Positions 32,930-45,434 of a stretch of DNA of 64,000 nt are shown piece after piece. Origin of the DNA: Acorus gramineus. Lineage: Eukaryota; Streptophyta; Magnoliopsida; Acorales; Acoraceae. The translations under genes and the position numbers were made by a program. Numbering within the stretch: position 1 is the stretch's first letter; the number at the start of each line of letters is the position of its first letter. The notes beneath the pieces were generated by a model. The model saw only the letters and a list, made by a program, of their open reading frames with translations, had not been told where the DNA came from and made no database searches. The stretch lies in the NCBI GenBank assembly GCA_030737835.1, contig JAUJYN010000071.1:62001-126000 (forward strand), read 5' to 3'.

Positions 32930-35900
32930 GTGTATGAGTATTTTAAATGTTGGTTTTTTTGTAGTCTTTTGGAACAACTTTGTTTTTAGTTTGTTTTTAA
33001 TATAATAATGCATGCTTATTATGGAGCCTGTTCTTTTTTATATTTTTTGCATTGTAAAGAGGTTTCTTCTTATGCTCTAACCCCTCTATGGGTCATTTCT
33101 TATGCTAAATTAAATAAATCTGGATTCTTAATAAGGAAGAATTTTCCTTTTGAGCAAACTAGTTCAAGGAAAACATAGTTCTAGTAAACTGTTCTTATGA
33201 CACTGAATAATATTTAAGGAAAATATAGTCAACATGTTTTTTTTGAAGTATATATTTGTGTAATGAAATATATGTTTTAGAAAAAATAATGTATATATAT
33301 TCAAATTACTGGAATGAAATGAATGTATACATTCTTACATTTTTTTTTCTTTCTCTAATTTGAGCACATGTATACTTAATTAGAGAAATCACTTGGATTG
33401 GGATTTGGGAATGACTGATTATAGCAGTGGTGCCATATTATATTATATTCATTAAATCACATTAACATTTTGATCCTTTTGGAAAATTGTTGGCGTGTGA
33501 ATTTTTGTAACTCGGATCTCATGAACCTTTCAAACTATCTAAATAATTTTTTTTTATCCATAATACAATTTGGAAGTTAAAAAACTGACTTTTTAATGGG
33601 AGGGGAAAAGAAACGCTATGCATACTATTATGGAAAATTGGGGAAAGTCATATCTAAAATTACTTGTGAAGTCTCAAATCACATTTTAAATATTTTTGAA
33701 AGTTTCGTTCCAAATTTTTTTAAAAAAATAAAGAAAAAACATTATATATTCACTTATTTAGTCTAATGAAATAGATACATTCACAAAAAATGAAAATATA
33801 TTGTGAACAAATTGTATGCATATCTTTTCATATTTTATTAATCAAGTATTTATTAGGACGGTTAAAAATCACTTTCTATTGAGGCAATATTTTAGTTTAG
33901 ATTGAGAAAAAGGCTGATACGTACCTATTCCATTCACAGCTCCATTTATGATCATTGCGTCATTAAAATAAACTGTTTACGTAATTATTTATGGAAAATA
34001 TAAAAATATATAAAATAATTCACATACTATAAAAAAAAATTATATAAAAAATAGATGTATTTTATTAAAGTATATCATTCATTTCTATAACATATTCTAA
34101 AAATACAACAATAGAGACAATTTTTCCACCCTACACCGCTGGCCATGTGTTATGCCTATGTGTTCTGATCTCTCCGGATCTCTCCCTTACATATTTTTTG
34201 TCACTTCTATTAACCGACTCTACGCCATTAATGACGCGCCTTCATGATCTGTCATGTCCACCTATTATATGCCACTGGTGATCGTCCAATCAGTGCCCCC
34301 TTCTCCCTCGCATTTCAACCATTTCAATCTCCGATCGTGACTCCCCGGTCTCCCATTCGTATCCAACAGTCTTCAATTAGGCGATTTTTGATAGGTGCTA
34401 TTGTTGTATATATACACGGTTCTTTTATATATAGCTAGTGTATTTGTACGCGTTAACGCGTGTTTTAACAAATAATATTTTGTAATATAGAAAAGTACAT
34501 TTTTTATATAAATCTTTATGCTATTGCTATTTTTAATATATTTTTTTAAAATTCCAAGTCTATTTTATATTATGTATGAAACTAAATTACTTTCAGCATA
34601 AAGCTATTTTTGTAATCTTATAACTGAATAGTTTTATTGTAATAATTTATTGTAAATAGATTTCAGATAAATAGTATTTATAGTTTAAAAAATAATGGTG
34701 TATAAAAATAAATGATTGCGGTTGTGTATGTGATGTGGTGTATGAGCAATTGTGTATGATTTATTTGTAATATAAAAAGAAATGGTGAAAGTGTTCTATT
34801 AGCAGCAAAGAGACATAGGAGTATTCGTGGTTTTTCTTTCTAAATATAACATGATTGGCATTGTTTTCCAAAACACACATGGTTAGAAGCTAGTAGTTTG
34901 TGGTAGTGGCAATACTTTCTTTAGAAGGATAAATCATCAAACAAAAATTCATTTATTTGCAGCAACCTTGCGAGGGATAGCCTATGTAATGTTGTTAAGA
35001 AAGAACATGTTGTTAAGAAAGAACGAATAAGAAGATGTATATTTTATTAGAAACCAATATATGATAAGAAATATGCATACTGTGCATTTATATTATATGT
35101 CTATTGCCTAATTATGTGGAATCAATTGTTTAGCCAATAAAATTCTTGTAATCAAATTAAATAATAAAACTTAAAGAAGCGTGACAAATAAATAGTCATG
35201 TAGTAAGTAAGCTAAATATTTAAAATTTCATTTTCTACTCTACAATTAATTGTCAGAGTTTAATTTTGTTGCAATCTTGTAATGATGGATACATGAGATC
35301 TTATTTCAATCTATGATTGATACGTAAATATGATCAATATATAAAATGTTGAATTATGGAGTCTCACTATATGGGTAGAACTATGTAAGCGGGTTTGAGT
35401 TTAATTTAATTTAATTTTAAACAGACCTGAAGAAGTGATTAATATATAAAAAATTGAATTATGGAACTTTTGAGTATAAATTTAGTAGTAGCAAAGAAGC
35501 TAAATAATTTCTGAAGATTATAGGCATATGATAGTATCCGTAGCAAGAGTAAAATATGACTTTTCACATTGTTCTGAATAGATGAGTTGATAATTCTAAA
35601 AAAAGTAATGTTTGAAAGTTTGGTTATGGATATTTGATTTGCTATCAAAATATGAATAATACATAAAGTATTGTAGTATGGAATTCTTAACAAAATCAAT
35701 TATGCGTTCTTGTAGCAAAACATTATTTAAATATAATAATAATGAATTACGGAATTGATTTTGTTTATGAAGAATACATGGGAGCAAATCGAAAATTCTA
35801 TTTTTGAGGAGAAGGCACGAAATCGTTTTTTTTTTTTTTCGATTTGGATCTCACATCAATGTCTCTTAGATCAGGTTTGACATTATTAGATTCGTAAAAA

Positions 35901-36880
35901 AATTGTGTTTTGCCTTTTGTTTTAAATATTTAAACACAATTTTTTTTCATGTATTGAATGTCATTTATCACATTTTGATTTGTTTTTGTTTCAATATCTA
36001 AATGTACCGTTACATTTTATATATGAGTAGTTTGTTTGATGTTACTGCTACATTGTTGACAATGTAATTTTTCAAATCTGTATTATTTTTGTTACATTCG
36101 TAAATGTAACAGTCAACCGCATGCATGTATTGATTTATATTTGTTATATTTATGAATGTAACATTTATTCGTGTATTGCATTTGTTTCAATGTAAATAGT
36201 AATTTATATTTGTTACATTTATTACTGTAACAGTCAAATACATATGTTTGTTAAATGTATCACACAATAAAAAAAAGTGTTTAACATTTTCTATAAAATG
36301 TAACTGACTATTGAAAATATAATCTGTTTCTAAATTGTTTAAACATTGCATGGAATGTAAAATATTTAGGTAGGAAAATGAAATTGTTTGTTATATTTAT
36401 GTAAATGTAACAGTTCTGATGTAAATGTAACAAATTGTTGTGAGAGATGTAAATATTTAATAAAGGTATTTGATGTAACTAATTCATATAGTAACCATAT
36501 GTATTTTTTTATTTAAATTTGAATACAATAAATATCCAACTTTTTTAGTGTAATTTAGGTTCAATTGTAATTTAGGTAAAGATTTTAAAATTCAAAATTT
36601 GAAATGGTTAAATGGATTTCAAGATTCACATCGAATAGAGAAAATGGGAGGATTTGGGTCAATGAGAGAGATTTTTAATGAAAGGTATATTTGTATTTTT
36701 CTATTTTACCATTTTTAAAAAGTTATAGAGCTTGTGATGACACTTCATGGAGCTTGTTAGTGGGGCTTATATTTTGGGACCTGGGTATCACCACTCTTAA
36801 ACATAAAGGGCGCGTCTATCCCCACCAAGAGTTTTTCTTACCCCACCAATCAAAAAAAAAAAAAAAAAAAAAACGGTGTT
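32930..36880. other. AT-rich gene-free region
   Basis: Almost 4 kb, strongly AT-rich, with no exon that I can support. It includes a third copy of the dispersed repeat (5' part, 33236-33350). Around 36040-36480 the motifs TGTTACATTT and TGTAACA recur many times in both orientations without regular spacing. Confidence 0.55.
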
Positions 36881-36885
36881 TGGCT

Positions 36886-37540
36886 GTTCCCACCAATCCA
36901 GATCGACCGAAATTGGTCGTCATTTCAGATTTTGGACGACCGGACTTGGTCGCCATTTCAGGTTTTGGGCGACAGTAATTGGTCGCAATTTCAGGCTTTG
37001 GGCGACTGTAATTGGTCGAACAGGGTTTAAAACTATATCTACCTATTTTTTTTAAACAAATAAATTTTGGGTTTATCCATCTAAACAACAGCTAAGGGGC
37101 CGAAAAAAATGTAAGTAGGTATACTTTCAATTAATTCAAATTTTTATAGAAAAATATCTTATTAGACAAATATATATCATTTTTAAGCTTCGTGTGAATT
37201 CGTAGTTAAGAGGATTCTTGGTTTGAAAACAAAAAAAACTATCAGTTGATCCAAACACATTATATATTTGGCTTTTGAAAATTAGTCCGTCACTCCTTAC
37301 ATTACAACTCAGACTTGAAGTGGTATGAAGGATTCAAGGAAGATATACGTCATGGGATTATGTTTCCAAGAAAAAAATTATAAACTTTATTACAAATCCT
37401 GTTCGACCAAGTTCGGTCGTCCGAAACCTGAAATGACGACCAAGTCCGGTCGCCCAAAATCTGAAATGGCGACCAAGTTCGGTCGTCCAAAACCTGAAGT
37501 GGCGACCAAATCTGGTCGACCTGGCCGGATCGGTGGGAAA
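36886..37540. mobile_element. Foldback element with arms of tandem 33-bp units
   Basis: The left arm (36886-~37035) and right arm (~37394-37540) are inverted copies of each other over about 150 bp. Each arm consists of three 33-bp units plus a partial unit; the unit core is TTGGTCGYCATTTCAG then RTTTTGGRCGAC. The arms start TTCCCACC and end near CGAACAGG.TT on the inner side. The AT-rich centre of about 360 bp encodes nothing recognisable. Modular inverted arms are the hallmark of foldback-type transposons and of some MULE MITEs. No target duplication could be defined. Confidence 0.65.
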
Positions 37541-37579
37541 AGTAGCTTGAAAGAGAAATTTGATCTCGATTAGTGCAAC

Positions 37580-38240
37580 ACATTTACACACGCAAAGATA
37601 GGGTTCCCCAAACAAAAGGAAAGCCAAAACAAATCGCCGACTCTTCTCAAGCTTCTCTCTCTGGCCTGTGTGTCTCTCTCAACACACACCATCGTTGAGA
37701 ATCCTTTGATCGATCGGTTTGATCTAGGGTTTCTGATGCTCGGCTTCTCGATCCGTTCGATCCGAGGCTCTCCGGTTCATTTTCCGGTGGTTTTCGTGTT
37801 TGTTTAGGTAGATCTGAAGATCCGAAGCTTGTTCTGCTCCAATACGTCGGTGAGGTAAGGAGATCTTTCGATTTATGTGTTTGATCTGTTTTGATATAAT
37901 GTTTTAGCATTTTTTTTTATTGCCATAGTGGTAAGTGATTCATGTGTTAGCTGCTGTGGAGGTGACTGGAAAAAATGGCTGAAACCATTGATAGGGTGGC
38001 CCAGATTTTGTGATTGTTGAGCACATATCAGAAGAGGTTGAAAAGGATGCCCAAATTGCTGTGAAGCCTTTAGATTGGGTTGCTTATTTTGTGTTTTTAT
38101 TCACAAGTGCAGATTGACCAAATGAAAGAGAAAAGTAGAATAGGACATGGAGCCTATCATCAACCAAGGGAAGCTCTGAGGAAGGGATGTGCCTTTTAAA
38201 TCACTACACATTCAGACTTGATGAAGGTATGTAGCAGAAC
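37580..38240 (+). pseudogene. Possible remnant of a plant gene (5' UTR and a degenerate exon)
   Basis: The stretch 37640-37860 has a typical plant 5' UTR look: CT-rich, GATC-rich, and ending in a good donor (GGTGAG/GTAAGG). After about 100 bp, 37990-38100 contains a run that reads EHISEEVEKDAQIAVKPLDW without a stop, but the frame breaks on both sides. I do not recognise the family. It could equally be transposon leader sequence. Confidence 0.3.
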
Positions 38241-38479
38241 GGGGTTTGGTTACATATTTTTCTTTCTTCTTTTATTTTCTCAATTCATCTCAGAGATCCA
38301 ACATTTATTTGGAAAGTTGTGTATATATATTTATCATGCATGATTGCGTATAAACAAAACTTTGTCACTTTCAATTTTGAATTTATTAGGATTTATGTTT
38401 TGAATTTATAATGTTAAGTCTTTGATTTGAATTTTGAAGTGAAAATTTGTTGGATGTTTAATGATTTTGGGGCTTCGAA

Positions 38480-38626
38480 TATCTGATTCGGATCAGAAAA
38501 TCAGATATTTGAAATGAATCCGTATCCATTTAACTGTTTCGGATGTTTCAGATAATTATCCGAATCTGAATCCGAAGGTTCGGATCGAATACGGATGTAG
38601 ATTTTTAATATCCGTCGGATACGGAT

Positions 38627-38684
<58 letters not shown>

Positions 38685-38730
38685 CAGATACAGATACGGA
38701 TATAAGTAGATCCGCTTCGTATCCCTCCGA
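38480..38730. repeat. GGATACGGAT-rich repeat with (AT)n tract
   Basis: Motifs such as TCGGATACGGATA and CAGATACGGATA recur on both sides of an (AT)n tract (about 38630-38670) followed by a T run. The arms are partly inverted. It is non-coding and element type is uncertain. Confidence 0.45.
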
Positions 38731-38761
38731 TTGACAGGCTTACCGAGGGGTGACCTTGTCA

Positions 38762-38762
<1 letters not shown>

Positions 38763-38810
<48 letters not shown>
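38763..38810. repeat. Compound (CT)n(CA)n microsatellite
   Basis: About 12 CT units are followed by 12 CA units, the same compound type as the tract in CUL4 intron 1. The following 300 bp are C-rich with repeated GACGACCCCC and CGACCACC words and encode nothing supported. Confidence 0.9.
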
Positions 38811-39239
38811 TATTTTCAGATTTGAAAATCGGTCCCCGTCGACGACCCCCCGTCGTCACCCTTGCGACCCCCCATCGACGACCACCTTGCGACCTCGTCA
38901 ACGACCCCCTGACGTCCCTTGATTTTCTCTCCCGATTTCTCTCATCTTTTCTCATCTCCAAAAAACACATACAGATCCCTGTGATTGACCACCCGTGACC
39001 ACCCGTCTTGCGCCTGCGATCGACCATCCACGATCACCGCCGTCCACCCGCGACGGTCCCCAACCACCTGCGACCACCTCTCGTCGATTACCCGCAAGCA
39101 ACCCCGATTCCAAGTTCCTCTCTCCCTCTGTGTTTTCATTTTTTATGATGACTAGGGTTTCTCATCTAGGTTTATGATGATTAAGGGTTTTTCATTTAGG
39201 TTTCTAGTGATTAGGGGTTTTGAAGATAGGGTTTGTATA

Positions 39240-39455
39240 TATATATATATTGAAGGAATCCCATGTGGCTGAGCTTATGGTCAAGCTGGGAAGGCTACTT
39301 CCGCCTGTTTGTCTTAGTCCCACAAGAAATTGTTTTGAATAATCGCCAACAAACAGGTGAGTAAGTCTGTGCCAGGACTAAAACCTAGGACCTATACGGC
39401 TATACAAATAAGCCGTAAATCGTTATGTTATGACCACTAGAGACTTATACATTGT
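39240..39455 (-). mobile_element. tRNA-derived SINE
   Basis: On the minus strand the element starts near 39455. It has an A-box-like CTAGTGGTCATAAC and, about 50 bp on, a B-box-like GGTTTTAGTCCTGGC (consensus GGTTCGANTCC). This polymerase III promoter head is followed by a non-tRNA body ending at a (TA)n tail near 39240. A truncated 3' part of the same family lies at 56815-56900. The head-body-tail structure supports a SINE; the named family is not certain. Confidence 0.62.
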
Positions 39456-39771
39456 TCTTCATAAACCCTCCAAACTAATTTTCTCATCCGAGCCACCACC
39501 GCCATTAAAGAAGACCTACATCATCTGCGTTGTCATCAATCAATTCAGAGAATCCTGGGCTTGGGCCGGTCCAGCCCAAACCTAGCCTTGGCCACGACCG
39601 TTTCGATTCTTATCCAGACCACACACATTGGTTGCCCATTATTCGATCCGATTCCCCCAATGTCGGTTAATACAACCAGTACCGCCACATCACTCGGCCA
39701 GGATCTCATAATCTTGAAGACACGAAAACCAAAACCCTTGCAAAATTGCCATATTTTCAGAACCCTAATCC

Positions 39772-42700
39772 ATGGCGGGAGCCTCTCGCGATCGATCTCT
39801 TGTAAGAAATCACTCTCTATATGTGAATCTTCCATTTTTTATCGGATCAAAATTAGCACATGAAATCCTAGACACTTTCAAATATTTTTTTTTTGTTATT
39901 TTTAATTGGAGTGCAGGATTTCTTGGACAATCTGAAAGATTGGGAGTACTCGCTCAATCAGAAAGACAGGAAGTCGAGCGGTCGAGCTCGAGCGGCCGAA
40001 AAATTGGTACTTTCAATGTTTTTCTTAGACTTGTTTCATTAGTGATATTTATCGAATCAGTTTTTACTTTGATTTGAACGAAAACTTCATGAGCATGTTT
40101 TGGTTGTGCTGTATCTTTTGAATTCTTCATTGCATTGTAAACACGAGTGAAGCAATGAAGAGATGAATTTTGATGTCTTGATTCATAGGCCTTAATAAGA
40201 CTACGTAATGGTTGAGTATTAGCTGTAAATTTGTGGCCTATGATTTTATACTTTGTGGGTTGGTTGGAAGGGCAGGCAGGGGCTAAAATATGAGCGTCTT
40301 GAAATAATATGTCGGACTGGAAATTCAATTAACCAGGATCCGGAAGCGTAAATTTCACCTCTCCCATCAAGTGGTTTAGCCGAGCATTTACAACACGACC
40401 CAAATAAGTGTCACTCAGACCATCTGCAGTCCTTACTCAAACCTATAATTTCACTAAAAATTTGAGTAAAAGATTTATTTGATATGGTTGTCTCCAACCA
40501 TCATTTTTGTGTTTTACTCAAATCTTTTTAAAAATTGTGGAGTCGAAGAAGAAAAATAACCTTTGGAAATTTGAGTAAAGGTTTGAGTTTTCCTTTATTT
40601 GGGTAAAAGTTTGAGTAAAAGCTTGATTTGGTACGAGTTTAGGTAAATGGTTGGAAAGATTTTTGGGTGACTTTTACTCAAATTTAAGTTTGAGTGCACA
40701 TTTGAGTATAGGATTTGAGATGCTCTCAATGGCAACTGTTTCCATTGCTTTTACAGAACTTCCTTTTTGTATTGTTGTTGTGACTCAAAACTATAGCATG
40801 CTTAAGGGTCGCCCCAACTATCTGAGTGATCCACAAATGATGAAAATCTCTTTTTTGCTTTCCCCCCTCTTGGTGAAAAGAAACCAAACCTCTCATTTGA
40901 TGTTGAGTAGTAGCTCAAATAATTCTTGAATGAGCCCCTCGAAAATTTGATGCAAATAAATGAATTTTTGTTTGATGTATTCTAACTCTACATATTAGTC
41001 TAACACTGATCATTGAGAAACATTTTGGTTCTTATACAAGATAGTCTCTATTTATAGAATTATGTTGAACTCATATGAAAATGGGGAAAAGGTATTCATT
41101 AGGTATTGTTGGGTAGATAGCATTTATATATATCACTGGAAACTGCATGTTTTTGAAATTATCTTGATCATTTTTGGTACCCAATTGAAACTTATGCTTA
41201 GCTAGCATACTTCTTATGCCTGGCAAAGGTAACATCCTCGCAGAAGATGGAAAAATCAAGTCAAGAAAAAGGACCTCTCAGAAAAATTTCTCCGGACGTG
41301 GTTACAAAGCAGTCTGGTAGTTACTTACGAAATCTTGATACAGTGAGTGGCTTATCTACCAGCACTTTTGATGAGGAAGGTGTGCCGGATGCGGCTTCAG
41401 AAAAAGAGCTGGTACATTTTTCTTATTTCCATGATGTTGTTCCTTAAAAAAAGGTGTCATACTATTGAATATGCTGGACAAATTCTTGTGGTAAACAGGT
41501 TTTTGCTATTTTTCATTTCCAGGGAAATGAGTATTTCAAGCATAAAAAGTATAAAGAAGCAATTGATTGCTACTCTCGAAGCATTGCATTATCTCCCACA
41601 TGTGTAGCTTTTGCAAATAGGGCGATGGCCTACCTGAAGATTCGAAGGTAAGTTGGACGTGCTCTGTTGTCTAAGCATGCAATTTGCAACTTTGGCTTGC
41701 ATTATTTGTGTGTTTAGATGAGGTTTAAACAGATATGAACAAATATAGTCATGCACATGTGAAGGTGTCTGTGTAATACCGTGATGTCATCACAGAACTC
41801 TATTATCCGATAAAACTATGCTTTCAGGACTTAATTTTATGGGTGTTAGAGAGAGCCTCATTTTATTTACTTCATAAATCTCAAATCGGTAATGTGTTAT
41901 TGGCGAAGTTTTTTTTTTTCGATAGGAAATACATATAGAAGTGCATTAAATTTTATTGATTCTCTAATTTGCTTCACTATACATATCTGCTACTGAGATG
42001 TATCCTGTTAATTCTAAGGGATCACCAGTTAAATCTAAATTAGACTTATCGATTCGTTTGCTTTACCTCACTTTGAAGAGAGGTCATGTTATTTTATAGA
42101 TGTAGTTTCTTCTGAAGCTCATGGTAGTGATTGTTATGTGGTAGTTAGAAGATTCTTCTCTGAATATGAAACAATATTGTTGCTTGGTTTACTTTATATA
42201 TTTAAATGTGAATTTCTTAGAAGATGGTTCATTAGTAAGTTTTTTGGGATTTTATGTATACATATTTGGTTCCATTTCTCAATTCCTGATTTTCTGCATT
42301 TATATTTAATTTTTTTTTCTAGATTTGAGGAGGCTGAGAGTGATTGCACAGAGGCTTTGAATTTAGATGATCGCTACGTAAAAGCATACTCGAGGCGTGC
42401 AACAGCCAGGAAAGAACTTGGAAAACTACAATTATCACTTGAGGGTAACTCTATATCTTATCTAATATATTGTCATTTATTTTTCACTTCAAACATTCTT
42501 TTTGCTGTCGTTTGTAGAGCAGTTCTTGTGGTATGACACGTATTGCTAATTGCAGATTCTGAGTTTGCTTTAAGGCTTGAGCCTAATAACCAAGAGCTGA
42601 AGAGGTTACACATTGAGACCAAAATATTATATGACAAGGTGATTGGCCCTGAATTTTAAACCCTATCATATCATGCTAGATTTGCAACTTTTGATCGAGG

Positions 42701-45434
42701 TTGTTAATGGTGAAGGATGAAGGTTCAAGTGATTTTCTGCAGGAAAAGTAGGTTTGATTTTATCATGCAATTTTCAGGCTTGAGAAATTGGCTTCCTCAT
42801 AATGCATTGTACGTCTGCTATTTTTTGAGGACCATATTCAAGCTCTGTCCTTTAATAATTGTGTCTGTTAACAATTAATGTTTTAACTCCTTATAAATGT
42901 CATGCTCATATTGATAGAACAAACTTAGATCAGTTAGTGAATTGGTAATCTTAGACATAAATTTGAAATTGTGTACTCAAGTGTCCTTTGCTTTTCTTGA
43001 CAATATGGGTAATTTTTCTTGAATTTGTTGTGTAAGTGTTTTTGGTTATTGCCATTACAAACTGCACTTCTCTGGAGGAGAACCTATTAATGCTGGTGAT
43101 TAATATGACAATGGTGATTTTATTAAAAAAAAAGTCTGGTGAGTTGAACCGAGTTGTCCAAAGTCAAATGTAGGATTTTGTTTATTGGAGCAGCGTTATT
43201 TATGATCCCTTGGATAATTTTGTCTTCCAATGCAAATGGAGCAAACAACTTTCAAAGGATCATATGAATGTGAAAACCATTTTTTTTACTCTTTATTTTA
43301 GACCAACTAATTCTTAACGACTCATTTCAAATTCGTTAGAAGAAACAAGGATTCACCTTTTAATTTTTATCTATCTTATGGATGCTAGTCTAGCCCTTTG
43401 GGGGAATCGCCAGGAAAGGAAAAATTTGGGATTCTACTTATAGATGATACACTGTGATGGAGTCACCCAGTGAATCACTAATGTTATGAAGCTCTTATGC
43501 AGGAAATGATGGGGAAAATTCGTGTAGCATTAAAGAAAGAAACAGATAAAATCTACGGAATGGGTGATTCTGATTTGAAAGCCAAAGCTGATATCCAAGG
43601 CGCTCATTCTGTCTCGAGTATCTCTGGAAAGACAGGGGTGGTTGAAGTTAAACCTGGTGATGAGGTATTGAAAAGTGAATGGCTTTAATCTCTCCAGTGA
43701 TTCCTTTTTTTTTTTTTTTTTGAGTTAGTTGTTTGAATTTTGAATAGATGAGTTTGTGATGGGATGGTCTTCACTCCATTTTGAAATCTATTTCATCCAT
43801 CCATATCTCATGATCTCATCTGGCAGAAATAGTCCTAAGCATTGCAGTACTTTCACAAGTGTGAAGTTCTCTTAATAGTGTGCATCATACCCTATTGTAA
43901 AAGATAAATTGTTAAACAAAATTTTTTTGTTTTAAATTTTGAAGAACTTGCTGAAGAATAATGGGAAGGCCTTGAACAAATCATCCATAATAGAGGAAAT
44001 GCACACCAGGAGTGCAGGAACAGGAAATCGTAATGGAAATCAACGGTTTGATGGAACTGAGAAAGGAGCACCCAGTCTTTATGCGCTCAATTCAAAGGTA
44101 TTGTGCCAATTGCACTCTAATGAAATAGATGAAGACCTAGCAAACATGTCTTATAATTGAATGAATAAAGTGTTTATAATTCTTAGATGCTGCACTGTGA
44201 ATGCTTTTGTGCTTCTTGAAGACTGATTTAACTCCACTAATCAAACAATGAAATGTAAATGCATGGGAAAATGCAGTTTTCATTGCATATGATGTTCCAT
44301 TTTACCTTTATTCATGTTCTCTTATTAAAACCTGGGTTCACATTGTAGAAAGAAGGATATATATCTTAATACTCTTGGACACTTTTCATGGCTCAATTTA
44401 AACAGGAAGTTGACAGAAAGCTCAAGATGGAAACATCAGTGCAGGAGCTTGCCTCTCAGGTTGCTTCTCGGGCCCTGACTGCGGCCGCTAAGAATATCAC
44501 AGCTCCAAGATCTGCATATGAGTTTGAAGTTTATTGGAGAGGGCTCTCAGATGACCCTGCGTCACAAGCTCGCTTGTTGAAGGTTTCCATAAAACTTGAT
44601 GTATTCTTAATCATGGTTATTCCTTCTTGCTCATTCACTTACAGATTTGTTTTATATATGGTTAGACCATAGACCCTGCTAGTTTACCACAGTTATTTAA
44701 AAATGCGCTGTCTGCTCCCATGCTGGTCAACATCGTCAAGTGTGTTGCTAACTTTTTCATGTAAGTCATTTTTCCTATTTGTACATGTAAAAAAATATAG
44801 TATTGGGTTTCCAGTCATCATAGCTTCTAACTTTCTTGTGTTTGTTTCATTTTTTTTGTTTATTTGCAGGGAAGAAATGGATCTTGCTGTCAGCATTCTG
44901 GATAATTTGGCCAAAGTTGCTCGCTTTGATGTGATCACCATGTGTCTTTCCGCTGCAGACAAAGCTGGTATGATCTGTGTGTACATTATCACCCTATCAA
45001 ATGTATTATTTCTTTCGCATCAAATTTATGTCATCACCCTAATCGAATATATGGTTTAGATTTACATCATCAATCCCCTCGAATTTATTATTGCTTTCAC
45101 AGATGAAGCAATTCATCGTGAATTTGAAAATTTGGCGAACATCATATTTCATAATGCTGTCATTTAAAAAGTTCATGCCCAAGCATGGATCTATTATGTA
45201 TTTGCATGCCACTTTTTTGTACTTGGATAAATTAATGGCTATTTATCATATGTTCCGAACTGGCCTTTACAAACACATGAATGGGGTTGAAAAGTTGGTT
45301 CTCATGATTGTACAAATTATTTGTTGCCAGATCTTCACCTAATATGGAACGAAGTGTTCGACAACACAAGCATTCCAATGGAGCATGTAGAGAAGCTAAA
45401 TAGACTCCAACCTAGATACTGCCCCAGAAAATGA
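39772..45434 (+). CDS. RPAP3-like TPR co-chaperone (R2TP complex), 12 exons
   Basis: Exons: 39772-39801, 39917-40006, 41244-41411, 41523-41647, 42323-42444, 42556-42638, 43503-43664, 43945-44097, 44406-44582, 44666-44760, 44870-44967, 45331-45434. All are GT-AG and in phase, giving 468 residues. The N-terminus has the FLDNLKDWE motif seen in plant RPAP3/SPAG1-type proteins. Three TPR repeats (residues ~97-198) begin [18 protein letters not shown] low-complexity linker follows, then the C-terminal RPAP3_C domain (~344-455: [15 protein letters not shown] ... [15 protein letters not shown]). RPAP3 bridges HSP90 to the RUVBL1/2-PIH1 module (R2TP), which assembles RNA polymerases, snoRNPs and PIKK complexes. 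The plant homologue has one TPR domain, as here. Intron 2 contains a MITE. Start choice follows the only upstream Met joined in frame with the conserved N-terminus. Confidence 0.92.
40418..40725. mobile_element. MITE in RPAP3-like intron 2
   Basis: Imperfect inverted ends (GACCATCTGCAGTCC... and, inward from the right, GAGCATCTCAAATCC...) are followed by ACTCAAA on both sides. The 3 bp TCA flank both ends (40415-40417 and 40726-40728). The interior repeats TTTGAGTAAAAG and its complement many times. The element is 308 bp and non-coding. Confidence 0.6.

Noticed and set aside
36040..36480. Recurring TGTTACA/TGTAACA words that might suggest a CRISPR-like or regulatory array
   Set aside because: Spacing and orientation are irregular, units are too short, and the host is a plant nucleus.
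37325..37573. Open frame with repeating TKSGRPKSEMATKFGRPKPE pattern
   Set aside because: It is a translation of the 33-bp DNA units (33 is a multiple of 3, so all frames repeat). The inverted arm gives similar frames on the other strand, so it is not evidence of a protein.
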